Part shown: positions 24,153 through 36,362 of the stretch, in pieces | Position numbering within the stretch: position 1 is the stretch's first letter | Layout: each line of letters opens with the position of its first letter | NCBI GenBank assembly: GCA_038503065.1 | Contig: JBCAMK010000006.1 | Location: forward strand, 868,001 to 932,000 | Source: Paragyromitra xinjiangensis | Lineage: Eukaryota; Ascomycota; Pezizomycetes; Pezizales; Discinaceae | Length of the DNA: 64,000 bases | Direction of reading: 5' to 3' | Notes under the pieces: generated by a model | What the model saw: only the letters and a program-made list of their open reading frames with translations | The model's database searches: none | Told to the model about the DNA's origin: nothing | Translations under genes and position numbers: made by a program

Positions 24153-25620
24153 CGTGGGTGTTGCTGAGGACGGAGTGGGGAGGTGAAGTTGGGGGGGTTG
24201 ATGATGATGTTAGTTGAGATGGGCGGTGAGGTTGAGTGCGGGCAACCCGAAAGGGGTTGGTGGGGTTTTACGTAAGGTCGGGGAACAGGGTTAGATGGAC
24301 GTCGGCTGGTCAGGTTCGGTATCGCGATCGGCTTTGATCCCGATCCCCGTTTTTTTCAGGGCTGCAGCGAAGAATTTTCGTCGAATCAGGGAAAGAAACT
24401 GGCTTTGTTTTGAATTCAACTCGGTGTGATGTCCGCCGAGGGGTGAGTTGATTTGCTGCATGGAATATCACTCGGGTTATTTATCTCAGTCTTTAGAGGT
24501 GAATACTTTTATCAAGCAATTCAGGTGGTGCCGGTATCGCCTGTGTGGTTTTCGTCTCTCGAATATTTCGTGTTACGAAGGAGTCAATATATACCCCAAG
24601 GAACCAGTTGGCAGTCAACCAGACCACAAAGCAAAATAGGGAGCAACAATCGTATCACCAAGTCCTGCTAGAGTAAATTGCCTGACATTGAAGAATTTGT
24701 GATGGACAAGATTAAGGAGCAGAATGGGCATACCGTTTTTGTAGGTAAGGATCCTATGCGAAACTAAGACCACGCTGATGAATTTATCTTAAAGTCTGCA
24801 CGGACTCTGAACATAGCAACAAAAGTCAAAACTTCTGGGTCCTGTCTTTCGACATAACGAACGCTATTTTTCAACTGAGAGTAGTACAAAAGATCTTGGC
24901 AACACCGAGGTAATTATATTGGTATGAGGAAGTAGACAAACAAATAACCAATATATCTTGGATATTAGTGTCAGGATCAGTCCCGGCTTAAATCGGTCGT
25001 GGATAGCCCGTTCTCGGGGGTTTTCATTTGAACTGCCGGAGGAGGTAGTTCTTACCCAGACCAAGATTCACGCCAAGCATCTCTACTAAGCCAACGGGTT
25101 CACCTCTGGTATTCACAAGTCCTTGCTCGTGCGCTGACAAGTGTTTCCTCTGGTACCAACAAGTCCTTCGACGCACCCCAAAGGGAATAGCAAAGCGGGC
25201 TAGCGTCCGTTCTAATTACAACGAGGGAACATAATTAATCTCAATAAATTGAGCTTCAGTGCCTACAAAAATCAAGATCGAAGGCGTTTTGGTAACGTTA
25301 GTATGGCGCAATCGCTCTATAAGAATGTGAAGTTGCTCGGATTTCATATCCCTATAGGACGGATATTCTTATGGGGAAGGCCCATGAGTACACCCAAAAT
25401 AATTCCTGTTGGAACCCGAATACGTACCCTTATAGGGCGACTATCCTTATAACCCGAACCCTTGTAGGGAAAGCTAACTTAAACCATTTAGTTCCCGTTG
25501 CTATAGCATGGAGTTGAAATTGACATAAAGGCCTTCCAGGAGGCTTTCCTAGTACTGAAACCCCTATGAATAGATCTGTAGGTATTGTCATCCCTAGCAA
25601 CTACTAATCGCTCCTGAATT
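24153..25620. other. Intergenic, ESSS promoter side then empty
   Basis: The first few hundred bases upstream of the ESSS start are GC-rich. Further on there is a patch of short related CCTATAGG/CTTATAGGG-type motifs around 25345-25460. No gene seen. Confidence 0.4.
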
Positions 25621-25713
25621 ACTTGCTACAAGAATAAATTCCCGTGCTGGGATTATCATAACGCCACACTAATGTGACTGAAATTCCGCGGGAATTTATT
25701 CCCACAACAAGTA
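25620..25713. mobile_element. 92-bp MITE with 24-bp inverted arms and TA flanks
   Basis: The left arm (25621-25644) and right arm (25689-25712) are inverted copies sharing ACTTG and GAATAAATTCCCG with about five differences. Read as TA-CTTG...CAAG-TA, both ends have a TA dinucleotide outside the arms, as expected for a Tc1/mariner-type non-autonomous element. No coding capacity. Confidence 0.65.
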
Positions 25714-28700
25714 CAATATGTATTGATAATTGTCTTCTTCCTCTTCGTCATAATTGTGAATTTCTGTTATGCACAAATCAGCGATAGGCCTATATCCACC
25801 AGCTACAGATAAGAGACGAATCTCCTGCACAATTCAAACAAGGCTGCCCCTTTTCATCCGTCACAATGACAAAGTCGAAGTCGTGAACATCGACTATGGC
25901 GGTCGTATTTAGGATGGGGCGAGACTAGCTTGGAAGGAGAGTTTCAACTCTCCACCGTAGGTAACGCGTAAGAGGTTCCGGATATCCGTCGTGCTCACAG
26001 TTGAGCTAGGGATAATCTGCGGGGGACTGTAAGAATAGCTCTGGGTCTTGCTTGATATGAGGAGGAGATGAATGGGAGTCAACTTTTCGCTTCTTCGCTG
26101 TTCAGGGAGTTGCATATCAGTAGCAGCCTACATTGTATTTTAACCTAGCGGAGAGCTTCATCGGTACTCCGGAGTTTCTCTAGACTTGCGGGAACTAAGT
26201 GTGGATCGATGTACTTAGGCGTCTTCGCGAGTTTTCTTACAGATATAGGAGGAGAGGATCCAAGAGAGAGGTCTGAGTGGACATGGTGGGGCCTTGAATG
26301 ATGAGGTTGGGTGGTGAATTGTAAGGAGAGCTGGGGTAGTAGGGGTGATATGAGCTGATATTCAGACGTAAGTTGAAAAGCCGGGTAGCTAGGCATTGTT
26401 TTAGTTAGCCTTTTTTTTAGCAAGGTTATTTGTCACAATCAGGTCCGAGCTAGCCGGTATCGACAGTACATGTATTTCCATGTCTCCCTTCGAGGCCCGA
26501 TTGCATACAGGCGTTTTTGGCATATCCGGACTTTAACATGACGTTTTAAGAGTAGTTCTTCACCTGATACGTACCTACTATTTCAACACGTGAATTTTAA
26601 AAGAAGCCGAGTGCTTGCTCATGATCCTTTTTTGCTACCCGCCTAGCGGCTTAACATAAAAAGGGTTTATAAGATCTGCAGATGCATTAAGAATTTCTCG
26701 TCTTTGTATCCGTGTGTAAGAGTTATACTGCCCCCGAAGATTTATTGGCTTGACGTGAAGGTGATCGGAGCCTCCAGTAGTCTACCCGCGAACGCCTCAT
26801 GTAGGATCTGGGGAGTCCTTGACTCCAAGTGTTTGAATAATGCCAAGGCTAGAGAAAAGTATTAGAGCCTTTATGTTACCAACAAGCCTCTTTAATTGCG
26901 TTAGCCTAGGATTAGCTGTGAGCTAGGTTGTTTCAAGGCAGATTTTAGTGATTCGCACGGCTGAAACATCGTTAAGAACGGCGCCAGTCTACACCAATAT
27001 TTTGCTCTCCTTAAAATCGCGGGTTCTACCGTGGAATCTTCCGTCTGCAGCCATGGATAGACATCTCTGAGTCTTTGCTTCGCAGTTTTGTTGTTGCGCG
27101 CGTTGAAGTACGTATCATTGCGGATATCAATGATTGCAACGAGCCAAGGCCCTCTAGACCTTTAAGGGAAGGCACATATTCTAGTAAAATATTGCGATTA
27201 TAGCATGAGGACTAAATGATGGATAAACATTTAGATTAATGGGGTTTTCTACTTTGCTTTTTCCATTTTGGTCTTTACGTTTAGACATCAGCAGTATCAG
27301 CAATGCTTGAATACCCCGCACAATCCCGATTATCCAAAGGCGAGACACCGTTTTGTGATGCGTTGCTAGTATTCTCTATCAAACGACTTCAGAAGTTTTT
27401 TCGATCGACGCACCCGGTTGGTCCAGGCGCGTTTGTGTGCCCGGGCTGAAAGTGCAAATGTAAGCTGACATGTCAACCCGCCTGTGTCTAGGCGAGAAAG
27501 GATGGAGAATCCTTACTCGCAGAAGACAATTCAGGTTCTCCTTCCATGTCCTGGGTGGTTCATCACCTTTGGGTCCCTTGTTGGCTAAATGAGGTCAACT
27601 ACATGCGTGAATCGCACGGAGCTTACTTAGGCTAGATTTGTTATCGATTTGGGATGTAAAACTATCGGGTAGTACTGAGGAGGACACGCATAGTCAAACC
27701 TCCCTTCTGAAACTGCCAAAGTCGGTCTTAATACCTTTATTTTGATGGGAAACTTCGTTATACTTTCTTGAGGGTTTTCCCACCCATGTTATCAGATCCA
27801 TAATGCCTTGTGTAACCAAGAATTACTTGGCTACATAAATCACGTGACACACTATAATCCAATGACATAAGTATGCCCAGCGTCTAATCGCATTGAATCA
27901 AACGTCTTCAAGAAATTATAGAGATTGTCAGACTTTATTCTCATCATTTAAGGTTGGATCTCTGCATGCATGATTGGCGTCCGCATCAAGGCAATCGTTA
28001 TGTGCGATATACCGTTTGCAGCCATGCGTACACAACGTTAACCGATATGCATGCACATCTTTCCGAGGGTACAGAATAGTCTTATTACGTGTTTTTGTTA
28101 GTAGCAGAATTATGTTTGTATGGAGCGGGGGCGAAAACAGTGTTCCTAGGCACTTCTCGGCCTCACTTTATCTCAACATCGTTACGTGATCCTTGCTTGT
28201 AGCCAATAGCCCAGAATGGCTTTCAGGCGCTCCTCTATCTCTTCCTCTCTGTCCACCAGGGAGATATGAACTGGGATATGGTATGAATCCTCAGCCCACA
28301 CAACTGCTTAAGGAGTGCACGTGGTGTATCGAGTTCGTTTGCTGCCATTTGAACCACGGGTGCGGCTGATGGTGTAGCACACTATCGGCAGGACGACGCT
28401 TCAGATGTTGCCCATTTGGATCGAGGAATAGCGTAATACTTGGCGAGTAAGCCCATGTAGCAGGATGGAGAGCAAAGATCTCATTGTTAATTGGTCGGTA
28501 GGGTCTTGGTGGTAAGATGGGGTTCGGCGCCTGGGCTTCTAAAAAAGCGGCTTTGACTAATAACTGACTAGCTTTCTAGCGCTACCTTTTCTCTCTATCT
28601 ATTATAAGCTTATGGGCTTACTCACTAAATACTACGGTAGTAACCCTCTAAAATTGATAATTGACAGATACACCTTAGTTGATGTTTAGGCGAGGAAGAA

Positions 28701-29673
28701 AAGTTTTAAGTAGAGCATACATACGACTCGCACGGACCCTTAATAGTTAATAAGGTTGTCACTGAAAGAAGTTCGCCGCAGCCGACGGCTTTGGCTGAAA
28801 ATTTAAATCCTGCATCAAGCATAACATCAGATCGTCGAGCTTATGCCCGAGCAGTGGGCTGCATCAAAAATCAGATCGAGGTTATTCCGGCCTAACTAAA
28901 CCAATAGTGTAGTTTCCTGTATAACTCTGCGGCCTCTGCTCTGACAACTGTCTCTGGCAACGAAATGCTGCGCGGAATTAGAGATAACAGCTAAAATGAT
29001 AGAGCTTGAATAACCCTCATCTTCCCTGAAATATACCGGTAAATCTATGTTAGGATATTATATCATGACTTATAATAGACAGAACGGGGCTAGCTAAGGT
29101 AGTAGAATAAAACACTGTTCTTACAGGAAAGTCTGATGGGATTCTTGATATTTAGGTTGAGCAAACCACGGCATTTGTCCGACTAGTCTAGGAGCGCCAT
29201 TAAACAACCTTAGCCCGGCCTCGTACATTACGATTGAGATGGTATTATATCCTGAGGAGGGTGAACTGAGGTGTTGTAGTGGCTGGCCAGTCTGGCTGAC
29301 AACAAGCAATGCGTATTGCGAAAAGTTAGAGAAGTTTTAGCCGGGGGCCTGTGTGGAGAAGGAAAATTACATCCTAGGTTTTGATGATGATGGTTGTGTG
29401 GTATCTCAAAATGGGGAATCGATGCTGCTGGGCAGATTTGGGGGAGCGTAGTCAACTTATTCCATTCCTTGGCGTTCGGGCTATGTGGTTGGTGAAACTT
29501 CTTAATATGAGTTTCTTGAATACAGATAGGTGCAGCATATACGATTGATCACTAATTCACTCACGATATGCATAACTGGACTAATTTGGGTATTGTTATC
29601 GGGGAGGTTCTTGGCATCTGGTGAATGCGAGAGGGAAATAGTGGAATCGCCGGAAGGAATAGAGTGAAATAAA
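25714..29673. other. Gene-poor stretch
   Basis: About 4 kb without a supported gene on either strand. Frames of 60-90 codons (for example 26145-26423 minus) lack motifs. No clear transposon structure was recognised. Confidence 0.45.
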
Positions 29674-29680
29674 GTATAAA
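29674..29680 (+). promoter_or_regulatory. TATA-like box of trefoil-like gene 1
   Basis: GTATAAA, followed by a CT-rich stretch (about 29692-29735) and then the leader. The same order (TATA, CT-rich, leader intron, ATG) occurs at the paralogs. Confidence 0.5.
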
Positions 29681-29876
29681 GAATAGGATCATCCCCACCT
29701 TTCTGTTTCTTTTCATCAAACCTACTCTTCTATATCCATCACATAACAGCTACTTCAAATACTACCTCAGTTCAAGATATCCAAAGTACGACTTTGCAAT
29801 TGATCCTCTCCCATCCTCCCCAATCCCTCATAGCAAGGCAAATATATTAATTACCCCTGTTGACGAATAAATCTAG

Positions 29877-30438
29877 ATGTCTCACGTGGAACCAGGGATC
29901 TATCGTATTAAGAGCCTTTCCCGAGAGAATGGTGTTCTTACTCTCGACAAAAGAAATAAGGAGCGGGTCGTCATCGCCGACGATGAGAGTACCTGGAAGA
30001 TTGTTTCTGCACCACATACCGGTTCCGAAAGGACCGCTTTCAATTTAATCCACTATAATCCAGTCGGGGGAATCGAGGATCTGGCCTTGGAAGTAGAAGC
30101 GGCAACTCCACGCGCTAACGTCTACGCTCGCCCATGGAGTCGGGATAGCGACCATCAGAAATGGTTGATCATTCCTATTACGGCTAGTGATGGTGTGAGG
30201 TTTGTTACTTCTTACAATTATGAGATCTTATCGCTTGCGGCTACTGCCGGTCACATACTTACCACTCCTTAGACATTACCATATAACGAGTTGCTTTGAA
30301 AATTCAGGCCTTCCGATGGCTGTCAACCTTATACAACCAATGATATTTCCTCCCCCCGACCCCAACGTCATCATCGAAGATAAGAAACCTGATAGAACGG
30401 AACAACATTGGCTTTTCGAGCGGGTTTTGGTCGAATAA
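29877..30438 (+). CDS. Beta-trefoil-like small protein, paralog 1, 162 aa
   Basis: Two exons, 29877-30199 and 30273-30438, with a 73-bp phase-2 intron (donor GTTTGT, acceptor CCTTAG) restoring VR-HYHITS. A leader intron (about 29786-29876, branch TTGACG) ends directly at the ATG. The protein begins EPGIYRIKSL, has WKI and QKWLIIP blocks in exon 1 and HYHITS and QHWLFERV in exon 2. Such repeated Y-x-I / W-x-h blocks over about 150 residues are typical of beta-trefoil proteins: fungal protease inhibitors of MEROPS I48/I66 type and ricin-B-like lectins. There is no signal peptide, as in cytosolic fungal defence proteins of that fold. Function is inferred from pattern only. First and most upstream member of the array; the only one starting with SHVEPG. 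Confidence 0.75.
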
Positions 30439-31784
30439 ACGGATATTATAGTGCACGTGGCTATAAGGGTTAACCTCTATATCTGTTGTGGGAATTTGGC
30501 CGTTTTGTTCGGGTTATTTGATGGATCATGTTGTTTCCTTGACTGATGGCCGTTACTTTTCTCTTGTTAAGAATCTTGTCTCTTGCCTTTGTTGCCTTAT
30601 ATATATGGGACCTGGTTTTTAGCAAGCGATCCAAGAGTTTAGGTCGGCGAGCAAATAAAGAAAATTTCTGGGCTGTAGAACGATGCCCCGTGATTGCCTT
30701 ACATAACTCGTTATTTTCACGCGCGGGCTTTTTTAAACATAAAGGAGAAATCCCTAGCTTGAAAAAATGTATTGGATTACCCAGGGCTTGATCAATGGGA
30801 TTCGTAAGGGGCCTTCTCGTAAACTTAAGGATATCAATTGAAGGGCTCTCTAATATATCCGGTTAGCCAATAGGATGCGGGGCGTATATGAAGATCACTC
30901 CTTAGAATATTAATTGGGCTAAAGATCTACTTGAGCTGGGTTATGCACTTGGTGGGGTCGCTGTACGGATTTTTTGAGGCCTGTGTTATCTTCACATGTC
31001 CGATTTGATTTAAATTTTCTTACCCCATAAAATCGCCCCTGCTTATTTTCGATTCTACCGGAGGCTGCCTCCGGCCAGCTGAGACCTAGTACTTGGTAAT
31101 ACGGTCGCTTAGGGGGGGGGTACGGGAGGGTAGGAATAGAGAGCATGGGATCGAGCCATCTTAGTAATTGCATGCATATATGCCTATCATTTTTTTTCCA
31201 GGGTCAGGTTAGGATCCTGCGAACCTGGCAATCATTAGCTATATATAACAGTACAGTATTGTGGACATGATGGTGCTGTAGTCCATCTTTCTATTGTTTT
31301 TATGTGCAGTTTACTTATCACTTTGTATTACAACTTATTCTGCCTTTTCTAATTGACTTCGTACATAAATGCGAATCCATAACGTTTGTTGAGCCGCAGC
31401 ACAGAAATTAGCTGAAGGCTGAACCCTTGTTTTCTGTTCATACCTATTTTCCGTACCTCTAAGCGACTACGAATTGGATAAGGTAGTTCTAGATCGATCG
31501 GCCTTTGAGAAAGCTTGATTTACCTGGGGAAGTGGTTTCAGTTGTCGTGTTTCAACGTCCTAGCCAAGTCAAAAGATCTAAGCTACATATTTATTACTAA
31601 TACTTTAATGCCGTATGTATGTATGCATATGTGAACACTTGAAATTTGTACAACCAAGACTAATCAAAACGAATTATATTGAATATGCAAGGATTAAATC
31701 TTGTTTGGGTTGGGCTGAAAGACCTCTGCGAAACACGATAGAACTCGTATGTACGTACGCGCTGAAAAACACTACTATTTTTGG
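30439..31784. other. Intergenic within the array
   Basis: No intact gene. A short plus stretch near 30655-30700 reads KENFWAVERCPVIAL, possibly trefoil-like, but too short to call. A G-run of nine bases occurs at about 31112-31120. Confidence 0.4.
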
Positions 31785-31970
31785 CCAGCCAACGGCCAGT
31801 CCAAACCGCCCACCGGCTCAAAAATCTTACCCCGTATATTTGATTGGGCGCTTTGAATCTGCTTGTTGCTCCGTCATCCAAACATGATGTCAACCCCTGC
31901 CTGGTTGTAATCAAATATGGGGTGAGATTTTTGGCCAATTGGCTGGTAGAAGGTTCGGGCCGTTGGTTGG
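31785..31970. mobile_element. MITE-like element, family X copy 1
   Basis: Long imperfect inverted arms: 31815-31844 pairs with 31910-31936 (core GGCCAAAAATC / ACCCC / ATTTGAT), and outer parts near 31785-31800 (CCAGCCAACGGCC) pair with 31955-31970. The centre (TTTGAATCT ... CCGTCATCCA) is shared with the copy at 37641-37772. Non-coding. Confidence 0.6.
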
Positions 31971-32439
31971 TCAAAGATATTATGCACCTAACATCGAATG
32001 AAGAGCTTGGCATATGTATATAATCCTTATGAGGCGATCTACCCACACTAAAATCAGCCCTGTCGCTGACAACAGGTCTAATGGCCGTAAGGCTGATAGA
32101 GGAAAATCCCTAAGATCTTGATTTTCCCGTAATATATATTTTCCCCCTCCGAGGTTGGAAGTACGTAAACGATCAAATGATACGAAACTTGGAACTTGTA
32201 AGGCAAGATGCCGTGTTATCCACGGATGTTTTTTCCCCTCGAATATCTCTACGATTCTAGAGTTGCAATTGTTGCATATCCCTAAGGGCACCATTCGTAC
32301 GCGTCATATTATACAATAATTGTAATCAATGGCCTAAGAATGTACGGTTTGCAGGCAGGTTACGCACCCCTCACAGAAAACAGCTCACAAATTGTTGGAC
32401 ATAGCGAAATAGTCGAGAAGAGGGGAAGGAATGAGGAGG
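31971..32439. other. Intergenic, promoter side of paralog 2
   Basis: No gene recognised. Confidence 0.4.
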
Positions 32440-32447
32440 CATAAAAG
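32440..32447 (+). promoter_or_regulatory. TATA-like box of trefoil-like gene 2
   Basis: CATAAAAG about 100 bp before the leader intron donor, with a following CT-rich stretch (about 32457-32482). Confidence 0.5.
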
Positions 32448-32614
32448 AGTAGGACTCTGCTCTCACCGTTCTATTCCTCCCCATCAAGTTTGCTTTTCTA
32501 CAATCAAGCCTTATCACACTACAACAACTCCAGATATTCAAGGTACAAATTTTGAGGGCTTCCTCTATTAGACGAAGGAAATATGCTAACTGACCTTTTT
32601 GCGAGTCCCTTTAG

Positions 32615-33148
32615 ATGACAGCAAAAATCGAACCTGGCCTCTTCAATATCGCGCCTATTGATAATGACAGCAACACCCTTACCGTTGGCGATAACTTTCA
32701 AGTTAAAGCTAAAGGCAACGCTGAGGGTACCTGGGAACTTGAGCATGTTGGGCACGAAAAGTGGATTTTGATCTACAAACAGCAGGGCTCGGAATACGAC
32801 GGATTAGCTTTGCATCTAGATAAGCCCGATAACGACAGGAACCTCCTTGTTCGTCCCAAAGATGGCTCCGAGCATCAATTGTGGAAACTTATCCCCAATG
32901 AGGATGGGAAGTCTGTGATCCCTTAATGAGTCTTGACTTCTGCAGTCACATGCTTACTGCCCTCCAGAAGCTACAAGGTATCGAGTTACTTAGGCGACGG
33001 CAAGCTTGATATGGGTATACAATATCTGATTACGGGAGGCGGTCCCGGTCCCGTTGTGATAGGCGGCTATAACGTCATTTCTCTGGACGTGACACCTGTG
33101 TCCAAGAACTCAGTAAGGGATTGGAAATTCACTCGACTCCTTTTGTAA
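32615..33148 (+). CDS. Beta-trefoil-like small protein, paralog 2, 158 aa
   Basis: Exons 32615-32910 and 32968-33148; the 57-bp phase-2 intron (donor GTCTGT, acceptor CCTCCAG) restores EDGK-SYKVSSYLG at the same place as in the other paralogs. A 72-bp leader intron (32543-32614, GTACAA...CCCTTTAG) ends exactly at the ATG. The protein starts with KIEPGLFNI, carries LTVGDNF, TWELEH, ALHLDKP, HQLWKLIP, then the exon-2 part ending RDWKFTRLLL. The final W-x-F-T-R tail and size resemble mycocypin-type beta-trefoil protease inhibitors; ricin-B lectins are the alternative. No signal peptide. The rare GTCTGT donor suggests a less efficient splice; without splicing the product stops after 103 aa. Confidence 0.75.
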
Positions 33149-33536
33149 TGAATTGGTAAGGCGGAGAGAGCAATGAGGGGCCTAGCTCTGTATCTGCCGC
33201 AGATCTGGTCATTTAGTCTGGGTTTCAAGTTATTTCTTTGGCCAATGGCTGCATGTCTTGCACGTTCGCTTCTGTCAGAAATGTTTTTTCTCGCTCATTT
33301 TGCCTGATACGTATTTTGTGGCTATCGATATTAAAATCTCATGGTTTGAAAATTTGGAAATCTGCATGCGTGGCTTTCATATGCATAAGACCGAATGATC
33401 TAAAAAAATAGCCGACCTTGCTTTGAAATTAACTTACTCGGAATCGACTCTATTATTAACCATCAACTAAACAAATCCAGTTTTTCTGAAAGGAAATCTT
33501 CTGAAATTTGGTATCCCCGATATATGCGCCTCATTT
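33149..33536. other. Intergenic
   Basis: 3' flank of paralog 2; nothing recognised. Confidence 0.4.
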
Positions 33537-33652
33537 TCTACTCATGTTGCCAGAATTAATGTCGGTCACGGGCTGACTAATGGGCGGAGGATTCGGTCTT
33601 GATTGGTCAAAACCGTCATGTGACTGTCATTAATTCTGGCAACATGAGTAGA
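33537..33652. mobile_element. Foldback element with perfect 25-bp arms
   Basis: 33537-33561 (TCTACTCATGTTGCCAGAAT plus TAATG) is the exact reverse complement of 33628-33652, separated by 66 bp. Perfect arms imply a recent insertion or a maintained hairpin. No obvious target-site duplication and no coding capacity. Confidence 0.7.
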
Positions 33653-34159
33653 GTTGTGCAAAAAGATCTTGTGGTGCACGTGCAGAGGTTGGCGAACGGG
33701 CTCACAATGTCTAAATTAAAACACACTATCCTCCTTTCACTATAATGTTCGCACAACCCTAGAGATCGTTGTATGACTAAGAATACTACCAAAACATAAG
33801 ACCGCCTTCCACAAACTATGGCTCCCCTTTGTGGGCCATCTTTATAACTCACATCAGTTGGCTCATACCGGTTGCTTGAGAGGAAATAGAGCTATCGGAA
33901 AGGCGCTGGGGAAGGAAGAAGCTCTAAGGTTAGAAGGCGTATGTATATGCGTAGGAAGAGTGGACTTGTGTTTGCGTTCTTCGAATTCTGTCCCTCTCTA
34001 TCACATTTATTCTACAATCAACCTTTGACACACCAGAATAGCCCGGATATTTGTATTATAATCCCCCAAGCCTTCCTTCCTTCAATCTTTCCAAGACCTC
34101 ATGATAATGGTGGAATGCTCGCTATGCTTTTTCTTGGTGCATTTAGATAGCCTAATTGC
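33653..34159. other. Intergenic, possible dead promoter
   Basis: Around 33935-34100 the sequence has the TATA-like / CT-rich / leader look of the paralog promoters, ahead of the relic copy that follows. Confidence 0.35.
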
Positions 34160-34524
34160 TAGACGATAGATACAAAAACAAGCGTCTCCAACGACAATAG
34201 CCCTACCGTTGGGCAGAATGGAAGCGTTATTAAGAAAGACAAAGAATGGCTGATTGCTCTTAGTAGGGAAGAATTTTCTGACTCCTAGTTAGCTCTTATA
34301 TATGGCCTTTACCAACTATACGCCTACCATTTCTGGTAGCTATCACGTGACGAGCAACCCTAGAAAAAATATTCGGATATGTCGACCTCTACCAGGAAGG
34401 ACCCGCCTTTAGTATGTATGCCTCGGATAAGGAACTTGAAACTATGGCCAAAAATTGATATGGGGTTCTATTCAAGAATTGAATGGAGGAAGTGGGTTGC
34501 TGTCGAAACCCTAGCCCTATCATG
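34160..34524 (+). pseudogene. Relic trefoil-like copy
   Basis: Exon-1 remnant reads NSPTVGQNGSVIKKDKEWLI (compare NTLTVGDNF in paralog 2), then stops. At 34340, after a surviving acceptor (TTCTGGTAG), the exon-2 signature YHVTS appears in the expected frame position. The end reads EWRKWVAVETLALS before a TGA, in the position of the conserved W-x-h tail. The middle of exon 1 is missing and stops interrupt the rest. A dead sixth copy located between paralogs 2 and 3. Confidence 0.6.
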
Positions 34525-36190
34525 AGAATTCGGTGTTTCTTTTAAGCTTCGGTTTGATCGGTAAATATATGCCCCTAAGTGTTTGTTCAGGGTAGTATCC
34601 ATATCAATATTATCTTAAAGCATTTATTTGTGCTAAAATAGGGTTAAAGTTGATAGGCTTGAAACATAATGGTAACCTATCATCCATCTGTTGTCTCCAT
34701 ACGCATGCTGCAGAGAGAATCTAGCTTCGGGTAAAAACTATAAGCTGTTTTTAACTAGAACAACGCACCAATGCGTTTTGCTAAAAAAGACCAAGACCCT
34801 TCATTTCTCAAGATGTCAAAGAAATATGGCGTATCTCATGTGACCGGAACTTCACCAAGGATTAAATATAAGTTCAGCCTTAATCTTAGATGGTATCGAC
34901 TCCGACTGGCCGGCATCTAGCGGGCACTCTAAATCTATACTGTCCAGTATTCGGCCAAAACAAACTATCGCATATCGTGGAGATGCAAGCTCTTAGCCAC
35001 CCTTGATATCTCGCTGGAAATCTTCGGTGGGCCGCAACGGACTCTGTAGACTCTTCGTGCTAGGCATCGGCATGGGTTCTACGTGGTGATGGACACGAGA
35101 CGAGACGAAACAAAAACGAGGAAGGCCTCTTCTTGTCCTGTCTTGAACCCTGGTCTCGGGACATTGGAAGGTCATACCCAGAATCTTGAAACTTCCCATG
35201 ATGTGTCTTTGCGTATATAGCTTAGTGAGTCACTTGAAATATTTGTAGTCTTTACGCGTACGTGCGAAACGCCTGTGACGTACGGATGCACTAGTCACGT
35301 GTCCAGAGCCTCTTGCATAATTTGCTATATAGTTTAGGATTCAGGTCTACTGATAGATGACTGTATTGATACTAACTGCTAGCTTAATCTGTAGTTGGCC
35401 TGGCTACAATCGTAAGAATCGTAATCAAATCACAAACAATTCATAACTAAGGAAATCGAAACGGCAAATCCTGTACGAAGAGAAACTAAGCTCCAGGAAA
35501 CATTTTCCCAATCCTTTGGATATATGGAAATTGGTATTAATAACTGAGTTTGGTACATGGACCTGCAATAGAAGCCCCACGGCAGGATTCTAGCTAAAAA
35601 TGAGGTCAAACTAACCCTAAGGGACCTAGCCTCGTGAGGCTTAGGTCTCGTGCGATTTAGGACTCGTTCTAGACCTCGAGGCGAAGTCCAGCTGTCTCGC
35701 CTCGTGCTCATCGCGAAGGCGCCTGTCATATGTGCATGACCCGTATGGAGTTGATCGACTTATACCAGAACCAACTCTGCTATTGGTTACCAATCCTAAA
35801 GATATTTCTCTGGGAGGCAGTGACCCTGGGAACTGGTTTTTCTAGGGTTACGCTTTCCCCTTCCGGGCTTGAACACATGCAAAATAGCCTGATGAAGTAA
35901 GGCTCAACACCCAGAGCCAAGATCACCCCGCAAGTTGTCCCGGGGTCCAGACACACTTTCTTTTTCTAATGGAGAAGCTAGTACGGTTTTGGATGTGGAG
36001 TTCGTTACGTTCGAGAATGTTATTCGTCACAGTGCCCAGATAGATATTGCTCGTAGCACAAGAGCTCCGAGATACCCGATATGCAGGTCAGCTTCACAAT
36101 CCCCACGCGAAGTGGCTTATATCTTTGGGTAAAAGGGTAGCGAGCAAATCAAGTAGAGGGAGAAGATCAAGGGGATGGGGGGACAAAGGG
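34525..36190. other. Intergenic within the array
   Basis: A 68-codon ATG-started minus frame (34993-35199) with an upstream TATATA-like stretch could be a small gene, but nothing else supports it. GC-rich palindromic clusters of CCTCGTGAGG/CGAGG type lie at about 35625-35700. Otherwise featureless. Confidence 0.35.
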
Positions 36191-36200
36191 TATATAAAGG
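36191..36200 (+). promoter_or_regulatory. TATA box of trefoil-like gene 3
   Basis: TATATAAAGG, the best TATA match among the paralogs, followed by a CT-rich stretch and the leader intron donor at 36282. Confidence 0.6.
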
Positions 36201-36362
36201 TAGGATTGTGTTCGGCTCATCCCCCTCGAGGTCTCTACCTCTCTCAACCAAATCCACTCTCCTATAAGTTTAATAATCAAAGTACGAGACCACATGACCC
36301 TGTCGACCCCCACACTAGAAAGACGAGGCTGCTAATCACACTTCTTTTTCAGGTAAAGCAAG

